Assembly (NCBI GenBank): GCA_026874595.1
Contig: CM049320.1
Location: forward strand, 22,887,714 to 22,951,713
Direction of reading: 5' to 3'
Length of the DNA: 64,000 nucleotides
Origin: Sipunculus nudus
Lineage: Eukaryota; Annelida; Sipuncula; Golfingiida; Sipunculidae
In this document: positions 10,561 through 21,757 of the stretch, piece after piece
Layout of the letters: every line of letters starts with the position of its first letter
Numbering within the stretch: the first letter of the stretch is position 1
Notes under the pieces: model-generated
Database searches by the model: none
The model's input: only the letters and a program-made list of their open reading frames with translations
Told to the model about the DNA's origin: nothing
Translations under genes and position numbers: made by a program

Positions 10561-11720
10561 GCGTAAAAAAGTTTTTTTTCATTGGGGTTTGATTGGCGTT
10601 ATAGCGGCAATATTCGCGCTTCCTTGAACAGGGGGGTGTCTGGGGGGGGGGGGGGTCTGGAGGGGAGGGGGGTGTGCCCCCCTCAAAAGCTGTTTTTGTT
10701 TTCAAAGTGAATTGGCGCAATTAGCTGTATACATTAAGTGAAATTTCGATTAAAATAAACAAAATTACCATCGAATATGACATATTTGTCAGATAATGAA
10801 TGATTACCGTATATGATTACAAACAAATGGAATTTTGGGCTTTAATGATTATATGACTGGCAGTGAGAATATTTTGGTTTTTGACTTTTGATTACTGAGC
10901 TGACTTTCAGAAAAGCTTAGCAATAACGATGGCTGTTTCCTTTGGTGTGTGGTCAGAAGGCTACACGCACACAATTCACAACATTAAACCTCGAAAATTT
11001 TCACTCAGATCCAGACACTTCCTACTGAGATTTCATTAAGACCAAAATGTCAAGGACCTTTTAATTGTCATTATTAGTTCATTTCATAAAGAAATTAAAA
11101 TTTTGTTATAATAGCCATACTGATGAATCATAATTTATTCAGAGGATTATTGTAACTTCACAACACTTATTATGCCACCTTTGTGTTTTCCACACTTTTT
11201 TATCAAACAAATGATTTAAACTGAAAAGGTAATACAAGAGTAAAGTTCATTCATACATGTGTTGTTGTCAGGAGGTAAAAACCCTTGAATTTCTTAATTT
11301 GGACATATTGACAAAATAAGCTCAATGACAGTGAAAATTCACACTAAAACTAATATTTCTCAGCAATCCTGAAAGTTGGTGTGCTTACTGGTCAGTCATT
11401 GTAGTCAACCTACAGTTGCCGTTATGTTAAGGCAAACAGTTCCCATTGGATAAAAAAAAATTACATGTGTCACGGATAAATAAAATCCCATTTACCTTAT
11501 AATCTATGTACTTTTATCTAGAAATTCTCTTTTCTCAATAATGCTCGCAAGGATGAAGATCAACACGTTAATCCTTGGTACCCTCGCATCTACTACAACT
11601 TAATGTTTGCACATTTTATTGTTGTTTTTTATATGTTTTTTTGCTTTGAGATACTGAAGGTTGCGATGAATCAGTCAAATAAATAGTTTCAAGTGAACAA
11701 CAATATTTTGAGTAATCAGA
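10561..11720. other. No recognised gene
   Basis: Contains a G-rich run (about 10629-10676) that makes low-complexity Pro-rich frames on the other strand. Otherwise it is AT-rich, with no domain, repeat family or RNA gene recognised. Confidence 0.4.
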
Positions 11721-12065
11721 ACGGCTTCTGTGGCTCAGAGGTACAGCGCAGGACTCAAAGTGGGGAGATCGTGAGTTCAAACCTCAGCCAAGGCCGTGAG
11801 ATTTTTCAGGGTCGTTACTAACCCATGCAGGTTGAGCTCTCTGCAGGCTTAATGGGGAGGCTATGCCCAACAGTCATGTTTCACTCACAAACGAGTGCGC
11901 CTTTCGGGGGTTCCTCGGTGTTATGACCCAGCAGGGATGACAAAAACCCAGGACCCGCAGGAGGGGTACACCGAACCTGGTTGACACCAGGATAACCGGG
12001 TATTAGCTCCTGTCACGTAGTCTGAAACCGAAATGGAACTCTGCAGATGTACATAGTAAAAGTTA
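11721..12065 (+). repeat. tRNA-derived SINE-like element
   Basis: The head (11721-11800) resembles a tRNA: an A-box-like TGGCTCAGAGGT at 11731-11742, an anticodon-loop-like CTCAAAG, and a B-box-like GAGTTCAAACCTC near 11773-11785 in a short T arm (TGAG/CTCA). Outer segments CGGCTT/AAGGCCG can pair with one bulge. D- and anticodon-stem pairing is poor, so it is not a functional tRNA gene. A ~250-bp GC-richer body follows (to about 12065). The body family is unknown and the 3' limit is approximate. Confidence 0.55.
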
Positions 12066-12734
12066 AGCAAGCATTTGAAAAAAATGGAGGCGGTTACCTC
12101 CACCTCCACCCCCCCCCCCCCCCCCAATAAAAATAATAAGAAAAATGAATATTGCAAATTTATTTGCAGACATTCTTGCAAAATACTCGCCCAATAGGCA
12201 AATTTTAGAAGAATAACAGATGCATGAAGGTAGGAGTTCCTATATATGGCCAATAATGCTAGAATGTGATATGATTCAACATATAATTAAATATCAGAGA
12301 GGTCATGCCATCTTTATGAGTGTGTTTTATTTTATTTTTGAATGCTTCTATTTGACATAAAATAACTGATGTCAGTGTACAAAACCCTTCATTGGGATGT
12401 GACTTGTTGTAGGTACAAGATCTGAGGACAGAAGTGTATAGCTAAGCCTATTGATTTCAGATAATTCCTATGCTATCCAAATAATTCTGTCACCAAAATT
12501 ATGCTTTATCTAATTTTTGGTAAAACCATAAGACATTGCAAAATATTTCTTGTATGATGATTTTTCCCATCACTTCAACATATTACCTAAGAAATCCCAT
12601 TGGAAAACCCATTTGAATTATGGGCAATTGATGTTAACTTTTCAGTTTGTTAATTGTTACGGAACCTAATATCAACAGATCACGTAGTCGTGACGGGCCT
12701 AAATGTTGTTATGGAGATAAAAAAAATCAGATTC
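12066..12734. other. No recognised feature except a C-run
   Basis: A C-run near 12111-12125 is followed by AT-rich sequence up to the LTR. No ORF of interest. Confidence 0.4.
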
Positions 12735-12811
12735 TGTAACACTATAGGCAGCGTGAAATGTCTAGGGGAATGAATAAAGAAGTCAGTGTTTTTTTTTTGT
12801 TAACAAATAAC

Positions 12812-12820
12812 TATAATTTA
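12812..12820 (-). terminator. Poly(A) signal of the LTR
   Basis: Minus-strand AATAAATTATAG lies downstream of the TATA-like box, in the last 90 bp of the LTR. Confidence 0.45.
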
Positions 12821-13130
12821 TTCTTAAAACAATCCTAACGTTACGATACACTAAATCATTACAATTTCACAGTATAACAACAGTATAATAGCAAATCAAT
12901 ACCATCACACAGTAAAATAAACAAAGTGCACAGTATCTGGATACCACCACTGTGACAGCGATTAGCCCTTTAAAATGTATAAGCCGGATGAACAGTTCAC
13001 ACAAATCTTCGCAGAGAATAACAGTCCAATGTAATTACAAAATCAATCTACTGCAATCCAAACTGAAATCCTGGCAGTGATCCGAAAGGAATATTCTCTC
13101 ACCTCTCTACTCCCGGCTCAAAAACACAGC

Positions 13131-13142
13131 CCCTATTTATAA
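13131..13142 (-). promoter_or_regulatory. TATA box of the LTR
   Basis: On the minus strand, TTATAAATAGGGGC lies about 270 bp into the LTR, followed by the GC-richer stretch expected of the R/U5 start. Family knowledge: an LTR carries its own Pol II promoter. Confidence 0.55.
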
Positions 13143-13409
13143 CTTCTCCTCAAGCCGAGAACTTTCCATTTCTCGATTCCAAAGAACCTAACATGATACA
13201 CAGTTCACACGCGTTACAAGAAACATCTAGAACAACGTCGCTGTGTTTCTACATATCAGGGTTCACACGTGGGCCAACCCGGCTCGGCCAGGCGGGAAAG
13301 CCCCAGACTAGCATGACAGCGAGAGTTAACCAGTGCAACACCCGGCCAGGCGAGGCCGCTACAACACGAGTTACGCCTGTGTCACACAATAAAAATGACA
13401 TCTGCAACA

Positions 13410-13420
13410 CTCCGCCTCCT
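13410..13420 (-). other. Polypurine tract
   Basis: Minus-strand AGGAGGCGGAG abuts the LTR start TGTTGCA. This is the usual plus-strand primer site of LTR retrotransposons and supports the LTR boundary. Confidence 0.6.
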
Positions 13421-13541
13421 GTAAGGAAAAATAAAGTTTTCTCATAAAAACTTTCTTTTTGCGATCACAATCACAATTTTTATAAATATCTCAAAAATCA
13501 TCTTATTTACAACATTATATAAACATCTCATTTACAACATT

Positions 13542-15062
13542 TCATAAACATCTCGATAAGCAATCAGCAAGTCCATTGTCTTTCCCTATAATGTGTTTGA
13601 TTTCAAGGTTGTAATCCTGTAAGAACAAACTCCATCTCAACATTCTTTGTTTTTTACTGTTCAACTTGTTCATGAACGTGAGGGGATTGACTGATGAAGT
13701 AACATAAACTTCAAATAGTTGCAATGCCAAAATCAATGCCAAACATTCTTTTTCAATAGTGGAGTAGTTTTTCTGGTTTGCATTAAACTTTCTTTTCAAA
13801 TAACTAATTGGATGATCTATGCCATCATTGCCTTCTTGTAACAACACAGCACCAGCAGCAGTATCACTAGCATCTACAGCTAACATAAAAGGTACAAAAA
13901 GGTCTGGAGCTACCAAAAATGGTGAACTTTGCAGAATTGCTTTCAAATTATGAAATGCATGTTCACACTGAACATTCCATACAAACTTTTGTTTCTTCTT
14001 TAACAAATTTGTCAAAGGTTCAGCTACAGCAGAAAAATTTGGACAAAACTTCCTGTAGTATCCAACCATACCAAATAAGTGCATTATTTGCTTTTTGTTT
14101 TCTGGTCTAGGAAAGGCAGAAATAGCACTTATTTTAGCATCAACAGGTTTTACTTGACCCTGCACTACAATATGACCCAAAAATGTTACTTGTGCATGAC
14201 TAAACTAAGATTTTACTAAGTTGATCGTCAGACGTGCTTCACTGAGTCATTTGAAGAGGTCCCGAAGAATTTGTAGATGTTTCTCCCAGGTGTCGCTGTA
14301 CACGATAAGGTCATCAATATATGCGTCGCAGCCCTGAATGTCCTTGACAACCATATGGATGAGGCGCTGGAATGTGGCTAGCGAGTTCTTCTTGCCAAAC
14401 GGCATAACTTTATACTGGTACCGTCCTTCTTTCGCTCATTCTGTCAGTGGAACTTGCCAGAATCCTTTTAGCAAGTCAAACTTGGAAACATATCTGGAGC
14501 TACCGACTCTATCAATACAACCATCGAACCTCGGAATTGGGAACGTGTCAGTCTTTGTGACAGAGTTCAGTTTTCGATAATCTGTGCACATACGGTAACT
14601 TCCATCAGGTTTTGGCACAAGAATACATGGTTAACTCCAGTTACTGTTACTAGGTTCAATAAAATCATTGTCCAGCAAATACTGAATCTCATCCTGTAGA
14701 TACTTTTGCTTTTCTGGATTAAATCTATATGGATGTTGCTTGACTGCGCTTGCCTCCCCAACATCGACGTCATGGCACAACATGTTAGTTCGCGTTGCAA
14801 TGTCACTAAACAAATGTTCATAATTCCGCAGCAGGTTCTTGAGGTCTTGTTGTTCTTGTGCGGTTAGGTGTGACAGTTTAGCTTCAAGGTTGTTAAGCAC
14901 GTCTGAGTTTTTTAGTGGTACTGCTCCACAATGAATGTCTACATCACACGTACAATCAGTTTCTACTTTAATTGGGCCAGGGTCAGTTTTTACACAATTA
15001 ACAACAGTAACATTAAGTACAACATCTGATGTGCTATTTCTGTCATTATATGGTTTCAACAT
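13542..15062 (-). pseudogene. Gypsy-type reverse transcriptase-RNase H, decayed
   Basis: Minus-strand pol segment. Open pieces read in order from 15062 down. A linker leads into the RT N-terminus (NDFIEPSNSNWS near 14631-14670), then VPKPDGSYRMC-type fingers and FDLLKGFWQVPLTE (14436-14618), then a YIDD box (14310-14321). The connection domain follows (FGMVGYYRKFCPNF), then RNase H (MLAVDASDTAAGAVLLQE, SYLKRKF, ECLAL) and HIIGKDNGLADCLSR (13542-14180). In-frame stops are visible at 14631-14633, 14247-14249 and 14205-14207, with a frame shift near 14436. It lies directly downstream of the integrase C-terminus, not upstream of it. It is dead as a protein but its ancestry is clear. Confidence 0.88.
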
Positions 15063-15955
15063 GTTATTATGGCACAGTTGTTTTTTCTTACGCCTATCTG
15101 GTATTAACAGTATGTAATTTAAATCACCGACTTTCTTGTCAACAATGTAAGGACCAAAATACCTAGCTTTCAGAGGTCTGCCAGGGATGGGTAGTGAGGC
15201 AAGGACCTTTTAACCAGGCTCAAACGTCCTACTTATAGTGTGCTTGTCATACTTTGTTTTCATTTTACTTTGTGCAAATTTTAGATTTGACTTTGCAATC
15301 TCACAAGCATTGTGTAGTTTAGTGCGAAAGTCTGAGACATACTGCAATAAACGAAGAGATCAGGATTTTCACACAAGAGTTTTTCTTTAAGCATTGTCCA
15401 AAAACTAGTTCAAAGGGACTGAAACCTAAAGACTCTTGGAAGGATTCCCTGACAGCAAACAGCAATAGGTTGATTCCTTCATCCCAGTCTTTCTGTGTGT
15501 AATAAAAATAAGTCCTAATCATGTTGTTTAATGTTTGTTTTGTACCTAGCTCAAGCATAACTTGTTGGAATAAGCCAGACATAAAATTAGACCCTTGGTC
15601 AGACTGGACGGATTTTTGTAATCGAAAAGTTGTTCAGAGCCTTGACAACACTTTTGGCATTAATTTTTCGCAATGGTATTGCCTCAGTAGATGCGAACAT
15701 AATTGTCAGCAAGTATTCATGTCCAGATTTTGTTTTGGGCAGTGGTCCAACACAGTCAACAAAAATCCTACTAAATGGTTCCTCGAAAGCAGGAATAGGC
15801 CTAAGTGGAGCTTTAGGAGGATTCTGATTGGGCTTGCCTGCCATCTGGCATGTATGGGATGATTTACAATATTGTACAACATCAGTCCTGAAATTAGGCC
15901 AATAGAAGTGTGTCTGAAATTAGGCCAATAGAAGTGTGTACTAAATTTCTGATAA
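15063..15955 (-). pseudogene. Retroviral-type integrase upstream of RT, 5'-truncated and internally deleted
   Basis: Minus-strand pieces in order. First come the zinc-binding-domain end (HFYWPNFR, then a C-x2-C segment leading into MAGKPNQ, near 15840-15940) and the catalytic core start FVDCVGPLP (first Asp). SDQGSNF (second Asp) lies near 15580-15605. The NNMIRTYFYYTQKDWDEGI helix, ESLGFSPFELVFG and a C-terminal module with GPYIVDKKVGDLNYIL near 15120-15170 follow. Residues expected between the second Asp and the NMIRTY helix, including the catalytic Glu, are missing. There is a stop at 15210-15212 and a 26-bp tandem duplication at 15888-15939. The N-terminus stops abruptly near 15955, where the R1 repeat begins, so gag, protease and 5' LTR are absent. 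Confidence 0.85.
15888..15939. repeat. 26-bp tandem duplication inside the integrase remnant
   Basis: The unit CTGAAATTAGGCCAATAGAA plus six further bases is repeated exactly twice. Since 26 is not a multiple of three, it shifts the reading frame. Confidence 0.9.
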
Positions 15956-17040
15956 GTTTTGGAGGTTACCACCGAAAACAGCCGAACTGCATTCGGCAAA
16001 GACCGGAATTCCTGCATCTCTAGCGCAGGATTAAAGTCTATTGTGTGTATGAATACCGTGTCTATCAATGACGGATTTAAGCATATTTAGCTTGACATTT
16101 GACCAAGTTACCGACTCACATATATGGTGAGTAAATGTGAAAGAAAGTGACTCTGGATCCCTTGCCTCTCATTTCTTATATCAGCAGGCAATGATAAATA
16201 TCCCCAAATTCATCACTGTAATCCTTTCGCATAATGTTGAAATGACCACAACCAGTGTCGCTGCACTTTTACCTTGCATTTACATCTTTAATAATTCTAG
16301 TTGTATCACGTAGACTATCCAAGGAAGCATGTGTAAGTATCTGTTTTTTTATTTACAATGACGCGTCACGGGTATTACACCACAAAATAGATTCCACAGG
16401 TTTACCAATATATAAAATATGTGTCATGGACAAATAAGTCCTGTTGGTTAATATTGTCGATGCATACTCTATATTTTCTCGATTTACTCATTTTGTTGTA
16501 ATTTAATCACTGTTTCAGCGAAAAATCGTTCTATTCGAATGAATTTGGGCATAGTATAATTGATATACATAGACAGACCGTCTGTGTGGAGCATGATTTT
16601 TGGAATGCTATGTAAAATAATATGTAACTTCATGTAAAATAACAAAAAAATGTCATGTTATATAACAGAAAATTCCAGAAAGATCACATGTTATGTCATG
16701 GAAATGAAACATGACATGTCAGTGAGATAACTTGGTAATATTGTGGTGTAACATGCATTTAACTGCAATTTTTACAGCAACTTTTACTGGCAACCCTGCT
16801 ACCAGTATATATTACTATAAATATACTTGGCAAGTTTTGGAATGACATTGTAAAATATCATTAAAATCATGTAAAGATACATGCAAATATTATATGGAAC
16901 AATTACTTGGAAATCTTACATGATTAAACAAATCAAACTTTAAAAATTCTAAAATGGAGCCGATATAAAAATCCAATTACCATTTAATTCCCCTACTTGA
17001 AAGAAAAACAGACTATTCAAATAATAAGCTATATAAAGGT
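15956..17040. repeat. R1 repeat, copy A-left (5' part cut off by the LTR element)
   Basis: Matches 30558-31600 and 47085-48130 from GGAGGTTACCACCGAAAACA onward. Common blocks include the hairpin at 15981-15997, GTCTATTGTGTGTATGAATA, the ATGTTGAAATGACCACAACC block, TGTCGATGCATACTCTATAT, and an ACATGTAA-rich tail. The part that precedes this block in the other copies is missing here and is replaced by the integrase remnant. Confidence 0.88.
15981..15997. other. Conserved 6-bp hairpin of R1
   Basis: GCCGAA/TTCGGC pairs perfectly around a five-base loop. The same stem with a different loop is at 30578-30594 and 47099-47115. A second small stem CTGC/GCAG follows at 16012-16028. Confidence 0.6.
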
Positions 17041-18239
17041 CTTCACATTTTAAGAGTTATTTACAATATGTGAGATAAAGCAGGAAGTAGAACAGTACAG
17101 GTGGCACCAGCTGCAACCTATCCACTAAAACCAGGTATTCTTAGTAAAATTTTAGGCTATTCCTAGGATATTCAAGCAAAATACACTTTTCATACAAACA
17201 TATAAAAAATACCTTTTCTTCAATGATTAAAGTCTGTTTCTATAATTTTAATTCAATTTTTTTCTTAAAAAATAAATAAACATATAATGACTAGAATATC
17301 AGCAGAAGTTGATAAAATCCCTCAGCTAAAAGAGGTATGTATGGGTAGTAGCAGAAAACAAGTATGAACTATCTGTTCTCAAACTGATGAAGATCTGTTA
17401 AAATGTCTCTAGTTGAAGTCAACAACTTGAATGGTAAAAACATGTTGTACCAATCAATGTGTTGTAACAGAAGTGATATAGATTTGTATCATGATAAACA
17501 CTGTGTAGGGGATAACCTGTACAGTAAGATATCCTTAGACATCCTGAAGGCTTGACCGAGAGTTTATTGATATACATCTGGATTGTAGAAATTAAATGAC
17601 TGTGTTAAATTATTTCGGAGATTTCCCACTCACAAAAAAAAGGAAAAGGCTAAAAAAAATAGTAAATGTACTGACGCTGAAGGTGCCACCACCACAGCAT
17701 GTTTAATAACGATCGATCCAGTGGTTCCTGAGAAATTTTAAAAGAATTTTACTGTTAATAACTTTGTGACATGCAATGTAGGCCACGTTAACCAATTTTT
17801 AAATGAGACAATATATTGATATATTTCTGCCATGAAGAAAGAATGTGCCTATGCATAATTCTTTGAGATATCCAGCTCAGACGAGCTGAAATTTATAAAA
17901 TGAAGAAACTGTGAGTGGCGCCAACAGGCTGCTGCGACCGTTACGGATCACCAACGCCTATAAGCCTACAATATTTATAACAATCCATCATGTGGTTTTT
18001 GAGAGAAATATCAAGTTTTTTTCATGTAAACAGCTGAGTGATATTAAAAATATCTTGATATCAACTTAAGAAAATACAACCCATGGGCCATGCTAACCCA
18101 TGCTTAACAGATTTTGACAAATAGGAATAACATGTACATGTATTAATTATTAATGTTATGATCTGGTGAAAAATATTTGCAAAGTCAACTTGAACAATAT
18201 TTTTTTGCCCATAGTTTTCAGACAACTGGTTACACTAAC

Positions 18240-21010
18240 TTTACTTCCAAGAACTTTCAGCATGCTTATTTAGAAGATTCCATGTCTGACAATTTGTGTC
18301 CATCTGACTTATAGGGTCATATTCTTTCACAAAGTTCACAGAATATAGCTCACAGTAACTATATATAAATATAATACATGTATAGGGTTTCCAAGAAGAT
18401 TATGCTGAAACTTCCCTGAATCTTAATTAAATTCCAAATTACTTGGACTTTGAGCCCGTATGATTAACTGCGTGGTAACAGCATCTTTTATATAGATCTT
18501 GCAGAATATAGGTCGCAGGGACCAAGTTCGGGTGTCCAAAGAGACATTACAATTACATAATTTTACATTAAGAAGACGTTTCTAGATCCAAAAGTAAAGA
18601 TGAATGCCATGTCTGAATTTTTAGGTGCTATAAATTATGTTTTCCACTCGTAGTCCACATAATATAGGCCATCATCTCCTAATCTCAGGTGTTGAAGGAT
18701 ATTTTTAACTTAAGTTTCTAGGTCAATCCATTATGATTTGTGCCCGTCTGACCCTCACAGTGCAAAAATATTTTTTTCTTAAGCTGGCAGAATATAGTTC
18801 TTAGTGTTCTAATTTAGGAGTTAAAGTAGACTTGCCAAGGACCTTCCTCGATTTTATACCACAAGGTTCTAGATCTAACCGTTAGGTTACGTGCCAAGTC
18901 TGACTGTTAGGAAGCTAAACTTTATGTTTTGCGCCCACAGTTCACAGAACATATGCCACTATGACCTAATTTCAGGATTCTAAGGAAATTTGCTCAGGGC
19001 TGCTCAGGATATAATGTTAGTAGATGTTTTAGAGTGGTCGATATAGGTCAGATGATTTAGAGTTAGCTCAGCCATAAACATGTTTTATGAGCTTTGAACC
19101 ATCAACTGACACATGAACAGTAATGGCATCTTATAAATCATTCAATATATTCTTGAAGTCTTTTAGCTTTCTCCACAGTTGGTGAATTTTGATTCATTGT
19201 TTGGACTTGCCCCTTTCTTCCTTTATCTATTTTTCTCTCTCTGTCGGGGTTTATGACCACAAACATCCTAAAACATATATTCTATTTCTATAAGGATCTT
19301 TCACCTCCTTTGTATTTATATGATAATAATTGTAGCATCAGAAAACAGACTCATTACGATAAAATCCTTCATATAATGATACCCTTTTAAAATTTTACCA
19401 ACAAACAAACAAGGAAAAAAAACGACAGTACATTCACAAAATGTTCACAGGAAACAAAATTGCAGTGATTGAGATACAATATCAATCTCCAGCTAAAGGA
19501 GAATTAAACTTATTTATGTTAGTACAAACAACATTTATAAAACAAGGGACCAATTTACAGATGGACAGACAGATGGCCCAGACCAACTGATCAAAATTTC
19601 ACTTTCTGCTAAGTTAGGGGAATCAGGATATAATGTTTAAATTATTCCATATTTTTTTCAGAAAATCCATTTTGGTAGGGGCATGATGAAAATGTTTGCA
19701 TTTTTTATATTTTTCAATTATATTATTATAGAAATTTAATTAATTTGCAAAACAAACAAAAACCCTGAAAATATTAGTAATTCAGAATTATTTTCTAACA
19801 GTTTTATCCTTAGTTTGGCTTATAACATTCTCATTCCATATTATGCAGACACATCTTTTTATTATTTTTTAAATCATAAAGATATTAAAATGAATATAAA
19901 GAACATTAATTTTTCAGGACGAAATCACAAAAAAGTGACCCATGGGTCATGACACTCGGTTGACTAGGAAGACATTCAAAAAAGGAATTTATCATCTGTA
20001 TACCAACTTGTGCAGGTCGTATCCCCATTCAATTGTTTCAGTTAAAATTCTTAAAATCAATAAGAAGGAAAGGTTCCATGATAATATGTACAGCCATTCC
20101 CATCAAACCTAGCCTTTCTGTTTGCAATCTGCTCGGATAAAAATGACCATGCACTTTGTTTAAGGACATCTCTGGATATCAAGACAGAAGATTCTAGATC
20201 CAACAGTAAAGTTGTGTACCCTATCTGACTGGGTACTTAAAATATTTTTGACCATTAAAATAGGTAACGATTTCCTGATTTCTGGTTTCTATGGTTTCGC
20301 TGGATATCAAGACAGAAGATTCTAGATCCAGCAGTAAAGTTGTGTACCCTGTCTGACTGTCTTGGTACTTATAACAGTGGAACATTCTAGGGCTAGCAGA
20401 TACAATTTGTGTCCATCTGATTTTCAGGGAGCTAAAAATCATGTTTTCACCCAATTGTTCATAGAAAATAGATAACCAGGTCTTAATTTTATGTGTCCAT
20501 GCATATTTACCCAGGAACTGCCTGAATGCGATGTTAAAAGATTCTAGGCCTAGCGACTGACTGACTGGTCGATCAAAATCATGTTTTAAGCCAGTAGTTT
20601 ACAAAATATAGGTCACCATGAGCTTATGTCAGGTTTGCAAGGAGATTGTCCTAGGACCTACCTCGATCTGGTGAGAAGTTTCTTGATCTAAAAGTTATAA
20701 TTAAGAGCCCTATTAACCGACAAACTGCATCATCTTTAGAACTCAAAACAGAAAAAGATGAGTAATAGGTTTCCTATCAAATTTCTAACTATTCTGGAGA
20801 GTATTTTCGAGCCCCATAGCTCAAAGGATAAAGGTCACATTGACCTTATTTCAGGTTTCCTTTAAAATATTTAAAGGTCTTTATGGGTGTAATGTTGGAT
20901 TATCCATGGCCTATCATATACAATTTGTGTCCTGTCTGATTGACTGGGTAGTAAATCATGTTTCCAGCCTTTAATTTGCAAAAATAGGTCACTATAACCT
21001 AATTTCCGGT
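18240..21010. repeat. Degenerate tandem units, AGGTCA-rich (copy A)
   Basis: Recurring words in order are: TTCTAGATCCAACAGTAAAG, TTGTGTCCATCTGA, a CATGTTTT block, ACAGAATATAGGTCAC-like, CTAATTTCAGG, CCAAGGAGATTGTCCTAGGA, ACCTACCTCGAT. These repeat every ~150-200 bp with much drift. The same units occur at 49440-52560, and related ones at 7490-8560 and 37860-38345. Confidence 0.7.
20832..20846. promoter_or_regulatory. Palindromic IR3 element AGGTCACATTGACCT
   Basis: Inverted AGGTCA half-sites with a 3-bp spacer inside a degenerate repeat unit. This is a nuclear-receptor binding-site layout; no function is shown. Confidence 0.4.
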
Positions 21011-21745
21011 TTCATGTGCATGCTCAATTTTTTTTAAAATAAACAAATCAGTAAAATGTAAAAAATAAATGCTCTTTTCAAATTAGGCATACGCATGGTT
21101 GGATGAGGGAGAAACGATAAAATAATGTTAATAAGTAAAGTTTCTCAACATAAATTTAAGATTGAAGTTTATATTCAAATTCAAGCAAGTAAAGAAAGAC
21201 AAATAGTTCTTACTGTGCTGAAGTAAAGAAATTTATTCACAACATGAACATTCACACTTTAACAGCAATACCAGTAGGTCACTTTATAGACACAATTAAA
21301 TGTGCACTTAAATCAATGTAACTCTTTGTTACACGAAAAAAATTAAAATGCTGCAAAGAAAAAAATGAATGAAATATTTTAAATTATAAAAGTCCTAATC
21401 GTGTTAAAGGGGGGGGGTCTAGCTCAGCAATAGTACTTAAGAAAAAATGGGCCATGGTCAGGTTGGGCAAAATTTAATTAAGGTACTGATTTTGTATAAA
21501 TAATAATAAAACTGCTTACAGGAAAAAAAGGTATCATGGACAAAGTTGGGCTAAAATTAAGGTACTCACTTTACATTTATGCCAATAACAAAAATGACTA
21601 AATTCTCTTCTAATTTCTGCTATACATTAAAATCTACATTCAATATATAGTTCTACACTTACAAAAGTGTGTAACGTAATGAAACGAACCTTTTACAGGC
21701 TCATGCATATTTATTTAGGTTGCATGAATACAATGACCTGGTCGT

Positions 21746-21757
21746 TGCGCATGCGCA
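21746..21757. promoter_or_regulatory. NRF1-like site TGCGCATGCGCA
   Basis: A perfect palindromic NRF1-type motif lies in a CpG-containing patch (21740-22080) near the left end of the 4.34-kb insertion. In AT-rich surroundings this may mark a promoter. No gene is identified next to it. Confidence 0.35.

Larger units (their letters stand above)
12735..13409 (-). mobile_element. 3' LTR of the Gmr1-like retrotransposon
   Basis: On the minus strand the LTR runs from TGTTGCAGATG (13409) to GTGTTACA (12735), about 675 bp, with TG...CA ends. It lies directly after a purine-rich tract and downstream of pol. Promoter-like ATAAATAGGG and poly(A)-signal-like AATAAA lie in the expected order inside. No 5' LTR is found because the element is truncated upstream. 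Boundaries rest on the TG/CA ends and the purine tract, not on a second LTR. Confidence 0.7.
17041..21655. repeat. Internal part of large duplicated unit, copy A, first part
   Basis: Collinear with 48170-53238. Anchors include ACAGGTGGCACCAGCTGCAA (17098), CTGATGAAGATCTGTTAAAA (17383), CACCACCACAGCATGTTTAA (17688), the AGATGGACAGACAGATGGCC block (19559) and GGTTGGATGAGGGAGAAACG (21098). No protein-coding frame of note is present. Both copies carry independent indels, so they are old. From about 18240 to 21000 the sequence is built of degenerate units of very roughly 180 bp. Confidence 0.85.

Noticed and set aside
11721-11800. Functional tRNA gene
   Set aside because: A and B boxes are present but the anticodon and D stems do not pair properly, and a non-tRNA body follows; called a SINE-like head. 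The same applies to 29276-29345, 55827-55892, 56125-56186 and 59400-59482.
13542-15955. Two unrelated retroelement fragments, integrase from one and RT from another
   Set aside because: The integrase C-terminal module runs into the RT linker in one direction without any repeat or junction sequence between, which fits one element better.
17383-17410. CTGATGAAGATCTGTTAAAA as another hammerhead (also at about 48578)
   Set aside because: The CTGATGA word is present but no stem I or stem II partner could be placed.
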